From Pseudomonas sp. (GTDB taxonomy: Bacteria > Pseudomonadota > Gammaproteobacteria > Pseudomonadales > Pseudomonadaceae): a DNA stretch of 10,733 bases. The translations under genes were made by a program, and so were the position numbers. The DNA is taken from NCBI GenBank assembly GCA_003488145.1, contig DNMQ01000166.1:1-10733 (forward strand), written 5' to 3'. Below are positions 1-7,261 of the stretch, piece by piece. The notes under the pieces are model-generated. The model was not told the origin of the DNA and did not search any database. It worked only from the letters and a program-made list of their open reading frames with translations. Each line of letters opens with the position of its first letter. The stretch's first letter is position 1.

Positions 1-84
1 GACACATCCGGAGAAGGTCAGGATCCCGACTGTGGAACCTGCCGCAGGATTGACCACGCTGCGCCGCCCCTACCGTCTCAGACT

Positions 85-114
85 GGTGGATGTAACATGC
101 GACATCCACCCTTC
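85..114. repeat. REP-like palindrome, copy 1 (half unit)
   Basis: A perfect 9-bp inverted repeat, GGTGGATGT (85-93) and ACATCCACC (102-110), with an 8-nt loop, is followed by CTTC (111-114). CTTC is a decayed form of the CTAC seen after the sibling copies. CTAC is the reverse complement of GTAG, the head tetranucleotide known for REP elements mobilised by RAYT transposases. Only the right-hand palindrome of the composite unit is visible here. Confidence 0.75.
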
Positions 115-142
115 GCCAAAACCCTGCGCCAGCCGCAGTAAT

Positions 143-213
143 GTAGGGTCGACAGCGCTTCACCGATCCCCCAATCAGAGGCCGGTTGATGTTAAAAGCG
201 ACCTCCACCCTAC
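143..213. repeat. BIME-like pair of inverted REP palindromes, copy 2
   Basis: GTAG (143-146) opens a damaged left palindrome ending near CGATCCCCC (164-172). The right palindrome spans 184-209, with one mismatch in each arm relative to copy 3, and is closed by CTAC (210-213). Two REPs in opposite orientation with outward-facing heads match the general BIME plan. The intact version at 3450-3527 shows what this copy decayed from. The spacer after it (about 214-240) is clearly related to the spacer after copy 1 (115-140), so the whole stretch of about 90-100 bp was probably duplicated in tandem. Confidence 0.75.
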
Positions 214-241
214 GCCAAAATCCCGCGTCACCCGCAGCAAC

Positions 242-301
242 GTACGATCCATCGATCCACCTAGCGCGTCCGGTGGATGTAAAAAGCGACATCCACCCTA
301 C
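242..301. repeat. BIME-like repeat, copy 3 (left arm partly deleted)
   Basis: The right palindrome is perfect: GGTGGATGT (272-280), an 8-nt loop, ACATCCACC (289-297), then CTAC (298-301). The left palindrome keeps only its distal arm (CGATCCACC, 253-261) behind a degenerate GTAC head (242-245), so it has lost most of its proximal arm and loop. The right palindromes of copies 1, 2 and 3 start at 85, 184 and 272, a spacing of 99 and 88 bp. Confidence 0.75.
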
Positions 302-328
302 GTGCTGTTTTTGCCTTGCATGGCTCTT

Positions 329-360
329 AAAGCCCGCCTAAAGGCGGGCTTTGTGTTTTC
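329..360 (+). terminator. Intrinsic terminator upstream of leuA
   Basis: A perfect 10-bp stem, AAAGCCCGCC (329-338) against GGCGGGCTTT (343-352), closes a 4-nt loop (TAAA) and is followed by a T-rich tail (TTGTGTTTTC). It would end transcription coming from the left, from a gene outside the window, and so insulates leuA. The A/T-ended stem could give weak termination on the minus strand too. Confidence 0.85.
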
Positions 361-364
361 TGGC

Positions 365-441
365 GTAGGGTGGAAAACGCCGAAGGCTTTTCCACCGACG
401 GGGAACGCTGGTGGAAAACGCTTCGCGGTTTTTCACCCAAC
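365..441. repeat. BIME-like pair, second sequence family
   Basis: GTAG (365-368) precedes a hairpin at 369-396 (GGTGGAAAA-C-GCC, loop GAA, GGCTTTTCCACC, with one bulged C). A second hairpin at 410-437 (arms GGTGGAAAAC and GGTTTTTCACC) is closed by CAAC (438-441), a one-base variant of the CTAC tail. The architecture matches the 85-301 and 3450-3527 units, but the stem sequence differs (GGTGGAAAAC instead of GGTGGATGT). Two REP families therefore sit side by side. Confidence 0.75.
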
Positions 442-555
442 GCTGCAACAACCCAAGCCAAACGCAGCTTCGCCTTTCCGCTTTGTTCATTTCACGCGAC
501 AATCCGCCCACTACAGCGCCCTGTCAGAGGCGCTCGGCAGCCGTGAGGATTTCCT

Positions 556-2100
556 ATGAGCAGCAATGATCGCGTCATCATCTTCGACACCACCCTGCGC
601 GACGGCGAGCAGAGCCCCGGTGCCTCCATGACCGGTGAGGAGAAGCTGCGCATCGCCCGGGCGCTGGAGCGGCTCAAGGTGGACGTGATCGAGGCGGGCT
701 TCGCCATCGCCAGCCCCGGCGACTTCGCCGCGGTGAAGCTGGTTGCCGACAACATCAAGGACAGCACCGTGTGCAGCCTGGCGCGCGCTGTCGATGCCGA
801 CATCGAGCGTGCCGCCGAAGCACTGGCCGGCGCCAACTCCGGGCGCATCCACACCTTCATCGCCACCAGCCCGATCCACATGCAGTACAAGCTGCGCATG
901 CAGCCGGACCAGGTGGTCGAGCAGGCGGTGCGCGCGGTGAAGAAGGCGCGCAGCCTGTGCGCCGACGTGGAATTCTCCTGCGAGGACGCCGGGCGCTCGG
1001 AGATCGATTTCCTCTGCCGCATCATCGAGGCTGCCATCGACGCCGGTGCGCGCACCATCAACATCCCGGACACCGTCGGCTACGCCATTCCGCACCAGTA
1101 CGCCGACACCATCCGCCAGCTGCTCGAACGCATCCCCAACGCCGACAAGGCAGTGTTCTCGGTGCATTGCCACAACGACCTGGGCCTGGCCGTGGCCAAC
1201 TCCCTCGCGGCAGTGGTCGCCGGTGCGCGGCAGGTGGAGTGCACCATCAACGGCCTCGGCGAGCGTGCCGGCAACGCCGCGCTGGAAGAGATCGTCATGG
1301 CGATCAAGACCCGCCAGGACCTGCTCGATGTGCACACCCGCATCGAGACCGAGCACATCCTCGCCGCCTCGCGCCTGGTGTCGGGCATCACCGGCTTCCC
1401 GGTGCAGCCGAACAAGGCCATCGTCGGCGCCAATGCCTTTGCCCACGAGTCTGGCATCCACCAGGATGGCGTGCTCAAGCACCGCGAAACCTACGAAATT
1501 ATGTCCGCTCAGTCGGTTGGCTGGAACGCCAACAAGATGGTGATGGGCAAGCATTCCGGCCGCGCCGCATTCCGTTCGCGCTTGGACGAGCTGGGCATCG
1601 TGCTGGAAGGCGACGAGCTGAATGCCGCGTTCGCCCGTTTCAAGGAACTGGCGGACAAGAAGCACGAAATCTTCGACGAAGACCTGCAGGCACTGGTCTC
1701 CGACACCCTGGCCGACGAAGCGCCTGAGCACTTCAAGCTGGCCAGCCTGGAAGTCGCGAGCAAGACCGGCACCATCCCCGAAGCCAAGCTGGTGCTCAGC
1801 GTCGACGGTGCCGAGCGCAGCGCCCAGGCCCAGGGCTCCGGCCCGGTCGACGCCACCTTCAAAGCCATCGAGGCGGTCGCCGAATCGGGCGCCACGCTGC
1901 AGCTGTATTCGGTCAACGCCATCACCCAGGGCACCGACTCCCAGGGTGAGGTCACCGTGCGGCTGGAGAAGGGCGGGCGCATCGTCAATGGCAACGGCGC
2001 CGATACCGATATCGTCGTCGCGTCGGCCAAGGCTTACCTCAACGCGCTGAACCTGATGCAGGTCGGCGCCAAGGCTCACCCACAGGTGGAAGGCGTTTGA
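556..2100 (+). CDS. leuA: 2-isopropylmalate synthase (LeuA)
   Basis: This enzyme catalyses the first committed step of leucine biosynthesis in the cytoplasm, condensing acetyl-CoA with 2-oxoisovalerate to give 2-isopropylmalate. The 514-aa product has the normal length of the bacterial short-form enzyme. The N-terminal TIM barrel carries [12 protein letters not shown] (residues 11-22; D16 metal ligand), VHCHNDLG (203-210; H204 and H206) and GLGERAGN (233-240; N240). These are the expected divalent-metal ligands. HESGIHQDG (297-305) and MGKHSG (330-335) are further family motifs. Residues from about 385 onward form the LeuA dimer domain, where leucine feedback inhibition acts in this family. 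The ATG at 556 follows GAGGA (545-549) with 6-nt spacing. No attenuator is seen. The stop codon overlaps the start of holD, so the two are probably translationally coupled. Confidence 0.96.
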   Translation: MSSNDRVIIFDTTLRDGEQSPGASMTGEEKLRIARALERLKVDVIEAGFAIASPGDFAAVKLVADNIKDSTVCSLARAVDADIERAAEALAGANSGRIHTFIATSPIHMQYKLRMQPDQVVEQAVRAVKKARSLCADVEFSCEDAGRSEIDFLCRIIEAAIDAGARTINIPDTVGYAIPHQYADTIRQLLERIPNADKAVFSVHCHNDLGLAVANSLAAVVAGARQVECTINGLGERAGNAALEEIVMAIKTRQDLLDVHTRIETEHILAASRLVSGITGFPVQPNKAIVGANAFAHESGIHQDGVLKHRETYEIMSAQSVGWNANKMVMGKHSGRAAFRSRLDELGIVLEGDELNAAFARFKELADKKHEIFDEDLQALVSDTLADEAPEHFKLASLEVASKTGTIPEAKLVLSVDGAERSAQAQGSGPVDATFKAIEAVAESGATLQLYSVNAITQGTDSQGEVTVRLEKGGRIVNGNGADTDIVVASAKAYLNALNLMQVGAKAHPQVEGV

Positions 2101-2906
2101 TCAACGAAGCCCGGCGTCTCGCCTACCTCGACGCCATGCAGGTGGCCAGCTGGCTGCCGCGTACCGAACTGCCTTTCGCTGCGCCGTCGCGGCCGGAGCT
2201 GCTGTTGCCGGTCGCGGCCGAAGCAGAGCTGGACATTGCCGTCGCTCCGCCAGCCGAGGTGCCGGTGGCCGCGCCGGTAGTGGAACGGGCACCCGCAGCA
2301 CCTGTCGTCGAGCCGCCGCAGGCGCCGCGTCCGCGTATCGCCATGCCGGAACCCAAGCAGCCGGAACCGGTTGCTGCTGCGGCGGTAGAACAGGCGGCCG
2401 AACCGGCCAAACCCATGGAGCCACCGCCACGTTTCTCGCTGCAGTTGATGCGCGCCGGCAACGTGTTGCTGGTGGTGGAGTTGCCCACCGGCGAATCCTT
2501 CCAGAGCCGCGACCCGGCCTACATCCTGCTCAAGGACCTGCTGCGCGCCGCACGCCTGCCGGACAAGCCGCAGCAGGTCGGCGATGGCGAGCCGATTCGC
2601 TGGCCGCTGCTGAATAAGGGCAGCCTCGACCAGGGTGCCGAGGCCGCACGCGATTATGTGCAAGGCGTGATGGCCGCCGAGCTGGAAAACATGGGCTGCG
2701 ACTGCATCTGGCTGATCGGTCGCCCGGCGCTGCGTTTCGCCGGTGAAGTGGATGTCGACGCCTGCTATCGCGAACTGGCTGTCGAGGGGCTCGGTCGCGC
2801 ACTGGCGATGCCCGGCCTGGAACAGCTGATGGAGCAGCCAGCCGCCAAGGCCGAGCTGTGGAAAACCCTGCGCCGCAGCATGCCGCGCTGGCACATAGGT
2901 TCATGA
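2097..2906 (+). CDS. holD: DNA polymerase III psi subunit, divergent pseudomonad type
   Basis: Psi links the DnaX clamp-loader collar to chi (HolC), which contacts SSB. This 269-aa product is about twice as long as E. coli psi (137 aa). Compared from memory, residues 6-22 (RRxxxLxxMxVxxWxxR) match the E. coli N-terminal collar-binding peptide with a constant offset of two: R6/R4, R7/R5, L11/L9, V16/I14, W19/W17, R22/R20. The C-terminus has PxLxxLxxxPxA(K/R)AxLW (239-255) in the same spacing as E. coli. Residues about 40-112 are an Ala/Pro/Glu-rich linker, the likely source of the extra length. The next gene is rimI, as in enterobacterial holD-rimI, and I recall that pseudomonad psi was reported as a cryptic subunit. 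The start is TTG at 2097, inside the leuA TTTGA, behind GGTGGAAGG (2085-2093). The next ATG (2136) would remove the conserved peptide. Automated tools may call such Pro-rich proteins TonB-like. Confidence 0.82.
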   Translation: MINEARRLAYLDAMQVASWLPRTELPFAAPSRPELLLPVAAEAELDIAVAPPAEVPVAAPVVERAPAAPVVEPPQAPRPRIAMPEPKQPEPVAAAAVEQAAEPAKPMEPPPRFSLQLMRAGNVLLVVELPTGESFQSRDPAYILLKDLLRAARLPDKPQQVGDGEPIRWPLLNKGSLDQGAEAARDYVQGVMAAELENMGCDCIWLIGRPALRFAGEVDVDACYRELAVEGLGRALAMPGLEQLMEQPAAKAELWKTLRRSMPRWHIGS

Positions 2907-2915
2907 GTACGTGTG

Positions 2916-3368
2916 ATGAGTGATGCTGTCAGCTTCCGCCCGATGACCGCGGCGGACATCGAAGCCGTGTTGAAGATCGAGTACGCCGCCTTCAGCCACC
3001 CCTGGACGCGCGGCATCTTCAACGACGCGCTGAGTGCCTACGAGTGCTGGGTGATGTTCGAGGGCGAGCAGCAGGTCGGGCACGGCGTGATCAACCTGAT
3101 CCTCGACGAGGCGCACCTGCTCAATATCACCGTCAAGCCGCAAAGCCAGGGCCGCGGCCTCGGCCTGTGCCTGCTCGAGCATCTGATGGAGCGTGCCCGC
3201 GAACGCGGCGGCCGCGAATGCTTCCTCGAGGTACGTGCGAGCAACACCACGGCCTATCGGCTTTACGAGCGTTATGGCTTCAACGAAGTTGGCCGGCGCC
3301 GGGCCTACTACCCGGCGGCAGACGGCCGTGAAGATGCGCTGGTGATGGCCTGTACGTTGCTGGATTAA
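2916..3368 (+). CDS. rimI: Ribosomal protein S18-alanine N-acetyltransferase (RimI)
   Basis: RimI is a cytoplasmic GNAT enzyme that transfers acetyl from acetyl-CoA to the N-terminal alanine of ribosomal protein bS18. With the ATG at 2916 the product is 150 aa, the usual length. The acetyl-CoA loop is QSQGRGLG (residues 76-83). LEVRASNTTAYRLYERYGF (104-122) contains E105 and Y117, which align with the general base and acid of E. coli RimI (E103 and Y115, from memory), and AYYP (130-133) is typical. A GTG directly upstream (2913) is in frame, but the ATG gives the normal MSD N-terminus. No strong Shine-Dalgarno is present: GAG at 2905-2907 is the best match. The gene starts 9 bases after the holD stop, so translation probably depends on coupling to holD. 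No T-run terminator follows; a BIME lies downstream. Confidence 0.92.
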   Translation: MSDAVSFRPMTAADIEAVLKIEYAAFSHPWTRGIFNDALSAYECWVMFEGEQQVGHGVINLILDEAHLLNITVKPQSQGRGLGLCLLEHLMERARERGGRECFLEVRASNTTAYRLYERYGFNEVGRRRAYYPAADGREDALVMACTLLD

Positions 3369-3449
3369 CTGCTGCGGGCCGAGGCTCCGGCTCTTGGGGC
3401 TCGCCATTGCCACGATCGCGGTTCCCGTTCTCCGACCGTTGCCGATCTC

Positions 3450-3527
3450 GTAGGGTGGATCGCGCTTCACCGATCCACCATGCTCGCGTCATGGTGGATG
3501 TAAAAAGCAAACATCCACCACGCCTAC
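3450..3527. repeat. Intact BIME-like element between convergent genes
   Basis: GTAG (3450-3453) precedes a perfect palindrome, GGTGGATCG (3454-3462) and CGATCCACC (3471-3479). The right-hand palindrome is GGTGGATGT (3493-3501) and ACATCCACC (3511-3519), with CTAC displaced to 3524-3527. The inner arms also form their own perfect 10-bp inverted repeat, ATCCACCATG (3473-3482) and CATGGTGGAT (3490-3499), with a 7-nt loop. The element can thus fold as two small hairpins or one central one. It sits in the 236-bp gap between the 3' ends of rimI and the convergent acidic-protein gene, the usual REP/BIME location. The rest of the gap (3369-3449 and 3528-3604) shows nothing I can name and no T-run terminator. 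Confidence 0.85.
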
Positions 3528-3604
3528 GCAAGGCAGCCGAGGCCGCCTTATGAGTTCCGCGGCCCTGTCGCTTCCGCCTACCGAGTGCGGCAAATGGCTC
3601 CGCT

Positions 3605-4147
3605 CTATTCCCCCGGCCGCTTGTCCCGTCCCGAATCCAGTGGGGCTTCGCCTTCCAGCTCTTCGTCCGACAGCACACTGTCGTCCTCGCGCAATACCGC
3701 ATCGCCGCCGCTGAGGCCGGTGTCTTCGTCGCCTTCGGCGGGGCCATCCCAGGGTTTGCCGTCGAGCGGGTCATAGCGGCCGAGTTCGGCCTCGTCGAGA
3801 TCCACATCGGCGCCGATCTCATGCTCGGAAACCACGCTCAGGTCCTGATCGGCCGGCTCGCCATGGCCGCGTTCGCTCGGCGAGCGTGCGCCGTCCTCGG
3901 GGATCAGCGTTTCCGGAGACATGTCGTCCATTGTGGTCTCGCCATCCGGGACTTCACCCGCGGTCATGCCTGCTTCGGCGGCACGTTCGGCGGTGAACTC
4001 GTCGGCCACCTGCTCACCGGGCACTTCGTCACCGATGCGGCCCTTGCGCTCGTCACGGCGCTGATCGAAATCGAGCTGTTCGATGGAGCCCATGCGGTCT
4101 TCGGTGTTGTCGATTTCCGTTGGGGTGTAGGGTTTTTGATCGCTCAT
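3605..4147 (-). CDS. Acidic, probably disordered conserved pseudomonad protein
   Basis: No catalytic domain is recognisable in the 180-aa product. Asp, Glu, Gly and Pro are very abundant, there are no cysteines, no signal peptide and no membrane segment, and long charged stretches suggest intrinsic disorder. The N-terminus (MSDQKPYTPTEIDNTEDRMG) looks like the best-conserved part of a pseudomonad family. From memory, relatives carry labels such as 'serine kinase/phosphatase' or 'HPr-related'; no kinase, phosphatase or HPr motif is visible here to justify either. The ATG (4147-4145) follows a strong AGGAGA (minus strand, 4158-4153) with about 5-nt spacing, so expression looks real. It is divergent from otsBA across 179 bp, which suggests, without proving, a shared stress context. 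The reading frame opposite it at the start codon end is a shadow. Confidence 0.78.
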   Translation of the reverse strand: MSDQKPYTPTEIDNTEDRMGSIEQLDFDQRRDERKGRIGDEVPGEQVADEFTAERAAEAGMTAGEVPDGETTMDDMSPETLIPEDGARSPSERGHGEPADQDLSVVSEHEIGADVDLDEAELGRYDPLDGKPWDGPAEGDEDTGLSGGDAVLREDDSVLSDEELEGEAPLDSGRDKRPGE

Positions 4148-4326
4148 GATCGTCTCCTGTCAGAACGTCGGTCATGCAGGTTGTGACCCGGCCGCCCTGG
4201 GAAGATTCAGGGCTGTCCGCTGGCCGATAACACCATTCGGGTCCATCCTTTCCTGCGGCCATAGATGCCTGAGCGTCTTGAGAAAAGGGGACGAACCACC
4301 GCGCGTGATCCGGAGTCCTACTCTGC

Positions 4327-5103
4327 ATGAATGATCAAAACGACCAACCCGCGCCAGAGCCTCGGCGCTACGCCTTCTTCTTCGATGTCGACGGAACGCT
4401 GGCTGAGATTCAGCCCCGACCGGAACTCGTCTTCATTCCACCGGCCACCCTCGCGGCCCTAGAACGCCTGCATGCCGGCGGCATTCCCGTCGCCGTGATC
4501 TCCGGCAGGCCGCTCGCGCAGCTCGATGCGCTGCTGGCGCCCCTGCAACTTCCCGCCGCCGGCGTGCACGGTGCCGAGCGCCGTGATGCCACGGGTGAGC
4601 TGCGCAACCTGGCACTCGACAATCAGGCCCTGGCGCGCATCCAGCGTGAGTTGCAGCAGGCCTGCAGCGAGCACCCCGGCCTGCACCTGGAGAACAAGAG
4701 CGTCGCCTTTGCCCTGCATTTTCGTCAGGCGCCGGAGCTGGAGGAGGTTGCCCGCACACTCGCCGAAGACTTCGCCCAGCGTTACGCCGAGGTACTGACC
4801 CTGCAGCCCGGAAAGTGCGTGTTCGAACTCAAGCCCCGCGGCGCGAGCAAGGGCGAGGTGATCCGCGCCTTCATGCAGGAAGCGCCGTTCTCCGGCTGCA
4901 CTCCCGTGTTCCTTGGCGACGATCTCACCGACGAAGCCGGCTTTGCCGCCGTCAATGCGCTCGGCGGTCGGTCCATCAAGGTCGGCGACGGCCCCAGCGA
5001 GGCCCGCGAACGGGTGGCGTCGGTGGCTGCCGTCGGCACCTGGATCGAAGCGCTGCTGAACGAACTCGGTGTGCCGGCCGAACCCAGAACAAAACCCGAC
5101 TAG
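4327..5103 (+). CDS. otsB: Trehalose-6-phosphate phosphatase (OtsB)
   Basis: OtsB removes phosphate from trehalose-6-phosphate to release trehalose, a cytoplasmic compatible solute; it is the second step of the OtsA/OtsB pathway. The 258-aa product is a HAD-superfamily enzyme close to E. coli OtsB. FFFDVDGTLAEI (residues 17-28) holds the nucleophile D20 and acid/base D22. ISGR (58-61) is motif II, GVHGAERRD (79-87) is OtsB-specific, KPRGASKGE (169-177) carries the motif III lysine, and FLGDDLTDE (195-203) is the acidic metal-binding motif IV. The ATG at 4327 follows GGAG (4312-4315) at a rather long 11-nt spacing. otsA starts 16 bp after the stop. I see no clear promoter in the 179 bp upstream; trehalose genes in pseudomonads are commonly osmotic or stationary-phase controlled. 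Confidence 0.95.
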   Translation: MNDQNDQPAPEPRRYAFFFDVDGTLAEIQPRPELVFIPPATLAALERLHAGGIPVAVISGRPLAQLDALLAPLQLPAAGVHGAERRDATGELRNLALDNQALARIQRELQQACSEHPGLHLENKSVAFALHFRQAPELEEVARTLAEDFAQRYAEVLTLQPGKCVFELKPRGASKGEVIRAFMQEAPFSGCTPVFLGDDLTDEAGFAAVNALGGRSIKVGDGPSEARERVASVAAVGTWIEALLNELGVPAEPRTKPD

Positions 5104-5119
5104 AGCGAGATTTACTGCC

Positions 5120-6535
5120 ATGAGCCGTTTAGTAGTGGTTTCCAACCGCGTGGCGCCAATCAAACCGGGCAAGGTAGCCGCCGGAGGGCTGGCCGTCGGT
5201 GTCTACGATGCGCTGCGCCAGGCCGGTGGCATCTGGTTCGGCTGGAGTGGCGAGATCAGCGCGACCCCGACGATCAACACCGAGGAAGTGGGCAACATCA
5301 CCTACGTCACGCTGCCGCTGAACAAGCGTGACTACGACCAGTACTACCGCGGCTTCTCCAACAACACACTCTGGCCGATCTTCCACTACCGTATCGACCT
5401 GGCGCGCTACAGCCGCGAAGAATACGACGGCTACCGGCGGGTCAACGGCATGCTGGCCGAGAAGCTCCTACCGCTGCTTGAACCTGACGACATCATCTGG
5501 ATTCATGACTACCACCTGATCCCGTTCGCCGAAGCCTGTCGCCAGCTGGGCATCCGCAACCGCATCGGCTTCTTCCTGCATATCCCGTTTCCCGCGCCGG
5601 AGATCCTCACCGCGATCCCGCCGCATAACGAGCTGCTGAAGACCCTCTGCTACTACGACCTGATCGGCTTCCAGACCGACACCGACCGCCTGGCCTTCCA
5701 GGACTACATCACCCGTGAGGTGCGTGGCGTCATCGAGCCGGACGGCAGTTTGACGGCCTACGGGCAGAACTTCCGCGCCGGGGTTTACCCGATCGGCGTG
5801 GTACCGGACGAAATCCAGAAGCTCGCCGAAGGCTACAAGGGCCGCGCCCATCCCATGCGCCGGGCCAGCGATACCCGGCGCCAGACCATCATCTCGGTCG
5901 ACCGCCTGGACTACTCCAAGGGCCTGGTGGAGCGCTTCCGCGCCTACGAAGAGTTTCTCGACCGCTATCCCAAGCACCGCAACAACGTCGAATTCCTGCA
6001 GATCGCGCCGACCTCGCGTTCCGACGTGCGCACCTATCAGCACATCCGCGAGCAGCTCGAGAGCCAGGCCGGGCATCTCAACGGGCGCCTGTCCGATCTT
6101 GACTGGACGCCGCTGCACTACCTCAACAAGAGCTACGACCGCCGCGTGCTGATGGGCCTGTTCCGCACCGCCGACGTCGGCTTCGTCACGCCGCTGCGCG
6201 ACGGCATGAACCTGGTCGCCAAGGAATACGTCGCTGCGCAGGACCCGGAAGACCCCGGCGTGCTGGTGCTGTCGCGCTTCGCCGGTGCGGCGCGCGAGCT
6301 GACCTCCGCACTGATCGTCAATCCGTACGACTGCGTCGGCATGGCCGAAGCGCTCGACCGCGCGCTGAGCATGCCGCTGGCCGAACGCAAGGACCGCTAC
6401 GAGCACTTGATGCGCGCCATTCGTGCCGCCGATCTGGATGCCTGGCGCGACAACTTCATGCGTGACCTGCGTTCGTACGTCTCCCAGCCCAGCACCACGG
6501 TCATCGATACGGAAGAACTCGTCGAGCCGGACTGA
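5120..6535 (+). CDS. otsA: Trehalose-6-phosphate synthase (OtsA), GT20 family
   Basis: OtsA transfers glucose from a nucleotide sugar (UDP-glucose in E. coli) to glucose-6-phosphate, making the trehalose-6-phosphate that OtsB dephosphorylates. With the ATG at 5120 the product has 471 aa and starts [10 protein letters not shown], as in E. coli OtsA. Family residues fall at the E. coli numbering as I remember it: the GGLAVG loop (22-27), Y76 and W85 near glucose-6-phosphate, IHDYHL (128-133), R262 and K267 in DRLDYSKG (261-268), D361 in [13 protein letters not shown] (358-370), and E369. An in-frame upstream GTG (5069) would overlap otsB and add residues foreign to the family, so I reject it. 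The Shine-Dalgarno is weak (GAGCGAG, 5103-5109), which fits coupling to otsB. The order otsB-otsA is the same as in E. coli. Confidence 0.96.
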   Translation: MSRLVVVSNRVAPIKPGKVAAGGLAVGVYDALRQAGGIWFGWSGEISATPTINTEEVGNITYVTLPLNKRDYDQYYRGFSNNTLWPIFHYRIDLARYSREEYDGYRRVNGMLAEKLLPLLEPDDIIWIHDYHLIPFAEACRQLGIRNRIGFFLHIPFPAPEILTAIPPHNELLKTLCYYDLIGFQTDTDRLAFQDYITREVRGVIEPDGSLTAYGQNFRAGVYPIGVVPDEIQKLAEGYKGRAHPMRRASDTRRQTIISVDRLDYSKGLVERFRAYEEFLDRYPKHRNNVEFLQIAPTSRSDVRTYQHIREQLESQAGHLNGRLSDLDWTPLHYLNKSYDRRVLMGLFRTADVGFVTPLRDGMNLVAKEYVAAQDPEDPGVLVLSRFAGAARELTSALIVNPYDCVGMAEALDRALSMPLAERKDRYEHLMRAIRAADLDAWRDNFMRDLRSYVSQPSTTVIDTEELVEPD

Positions 6536-6616
6536 TCGCCCGCGCGCGAGCCGGTCTGCTTGTCAAAGGCCAGGCCGGCTCGTAAGGTGCGGGGCCGAAC
6601 CATAGGGACAACGTAG

Positions 6617-7261
6617 ATGAGCGAGCTGGAACCGCTGTTCGAGAACAACGCCCGCTGGGCCGAGGCCATCAAGGAAGAAGACCCCGCCTTCTTCGAGAAA
6701 CTGTCCAAGCAGCAGGCGCCGGAATACCTGTGGATCGGCTGCTCCGATGCCCGCGTGCCCGCCAACGAGATCGTCGGCCTGTTGCCGGGCGATCTCTTTG
6801 TTCATCGCAACGTCGCCAATGTCGTGCTGCACACCGACCTCAACTGCCTGTCGGTCATCCAGTACGCGGTCGACGTGCTCAAGGTCAAACACATCCTCGT
6901 CACCGGCCACTACGGCTGCGGTGGCGTGCGCGCCTCCATGCGCGACGACCAGCTGGGCCTGATCGACGGCTGGCTGCGCAGCATCCGCGACCTCTACTAC
7001 GAGCATCGCGTGCACCTGTCCAAGCTGGCCAGCGAAGAGGAGCAGGTCGACCGCCTGTGCGAGCTCAACGTCATCCAACAGGTCGCCAACGTCAGCCACA
7101 CCACCATCGTCCAGAACGCCTGGCACCGCGGCCAGCCGCTGGCCGTGCACGGCTGCATCTACGGCATCAAGGATGGCCTGTGGAAGAACCTCAACGTCAC
7201 CGTCAGCGGACTCGATCAGCTGCCGTCGCAATACCGCCTGCGTCCGCTGCGTAACGCCTGA
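6617..7261 (+). CDS. can: Beta-class carbonic anhydrase
   Basis: This cytoplasmic zinc enzyme interconverts CO2 and bicarbonate and supplies bicarbonate for carboxylases. The 214-aa product has the family length. Zinc ligands are C42 and D44 (GCSDARVPANE, residues 41-51, with R46 forming the D-R dyad), H98 and C101 (TGHYGCGGV, 96-104). These are the same positions as in E. coli Can, from memory. HRNVAN (63-68) and NVIQQVANV (about 151-159) are further family motifs. AGGGA (6604-6608) lies 8 nt before the ATG. The 81-bp gap after otsA holds an imperfect GAGCCGG/CCGGCTC inverted repeat with no T-run, so read-through from otsBA is possible. The stop TGA overlaps the ATG of the next gene by one base. 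Confidence 0.95.
   Translation: MSELEPLFENNARWAEAIKEEDPAFFEKLSKQQAPEYLWIGCSDARVPANEIVGLLPGDLFVHRNVANVVLHTDLNCLSVIQYAVDVLKVKHILVTGHYGCGGVRASMRDDQLGLIDGWLRSIRDLYYEHRVHLSKLASEEEQVDRLCELNVIQQVANVSHTTIVQNAWHRGQPLAVHGCIYGIKDGLWKNLNVTVSGLDQLPSQYRLRPLRNA

Larger units (their letters stand above)
1..555. other. Gene-poor intergenic region upstream of leuA
   Basis: No convincing coding sequence is present. Bases 1-84 show nothing recognisable; they could be the 3' flank of a gene outside the window. Bases 85-301 hold palindromic repeat units, 329-360 an intrinsic terminator, and 365-441 a second palindrome pair. Bases 442-544 must contain the leuA promoter or leader, but I see no convincing -35/-10 pair, no leader peptide with leucine codons and no T-box-like structure. 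An open reading frame crosses most of this region on the plus strand, but its predicted protein is a translation of the repeats and resembles no family I know. Confidence 0.7.

Noticed and set aside
85..301. CRISPR array
   Set aside because: The repeats are palindromic REP units with unequal 88-99 bp periods, related spacers and no cas genes, which fits BIME duplication.
32..559. 175-codon open frame on the plus strand upstream of leuA
   Set aside because: Its residues are translations of the BIME repeats, it crosses the 329-360 terminator, has no ribosome site, and overlaps leuA's start.
511..2079. 522-codon minus-strand frame opposite leuA
   Set aside because: It is a high-GC antisense shadow of a gene whose catalytic motifs are certain; the predicted protein resembles no known family.
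4181..4220. Minus-strand GAATCT-N16-TCACAA as an AlgU-type promoter for the acidic-protein gene
   Set aside because: It matches the GAACTT/TCAAA-type consensus too poorly to separate from chance in a short region.
5468..6406. 312-codon minus-strand frame opposite otsA
   Set aside because: It is antisense to a fully conserved enzyme and has a composition typical of shadow frames in high-GC DNA.
6548..6581. GAGCCGG/CCGGCTC inverted repeat after otsA as a terminator
   Set aside because: The stem is only 7 bp, with a 20-nt loop and no following T-run.
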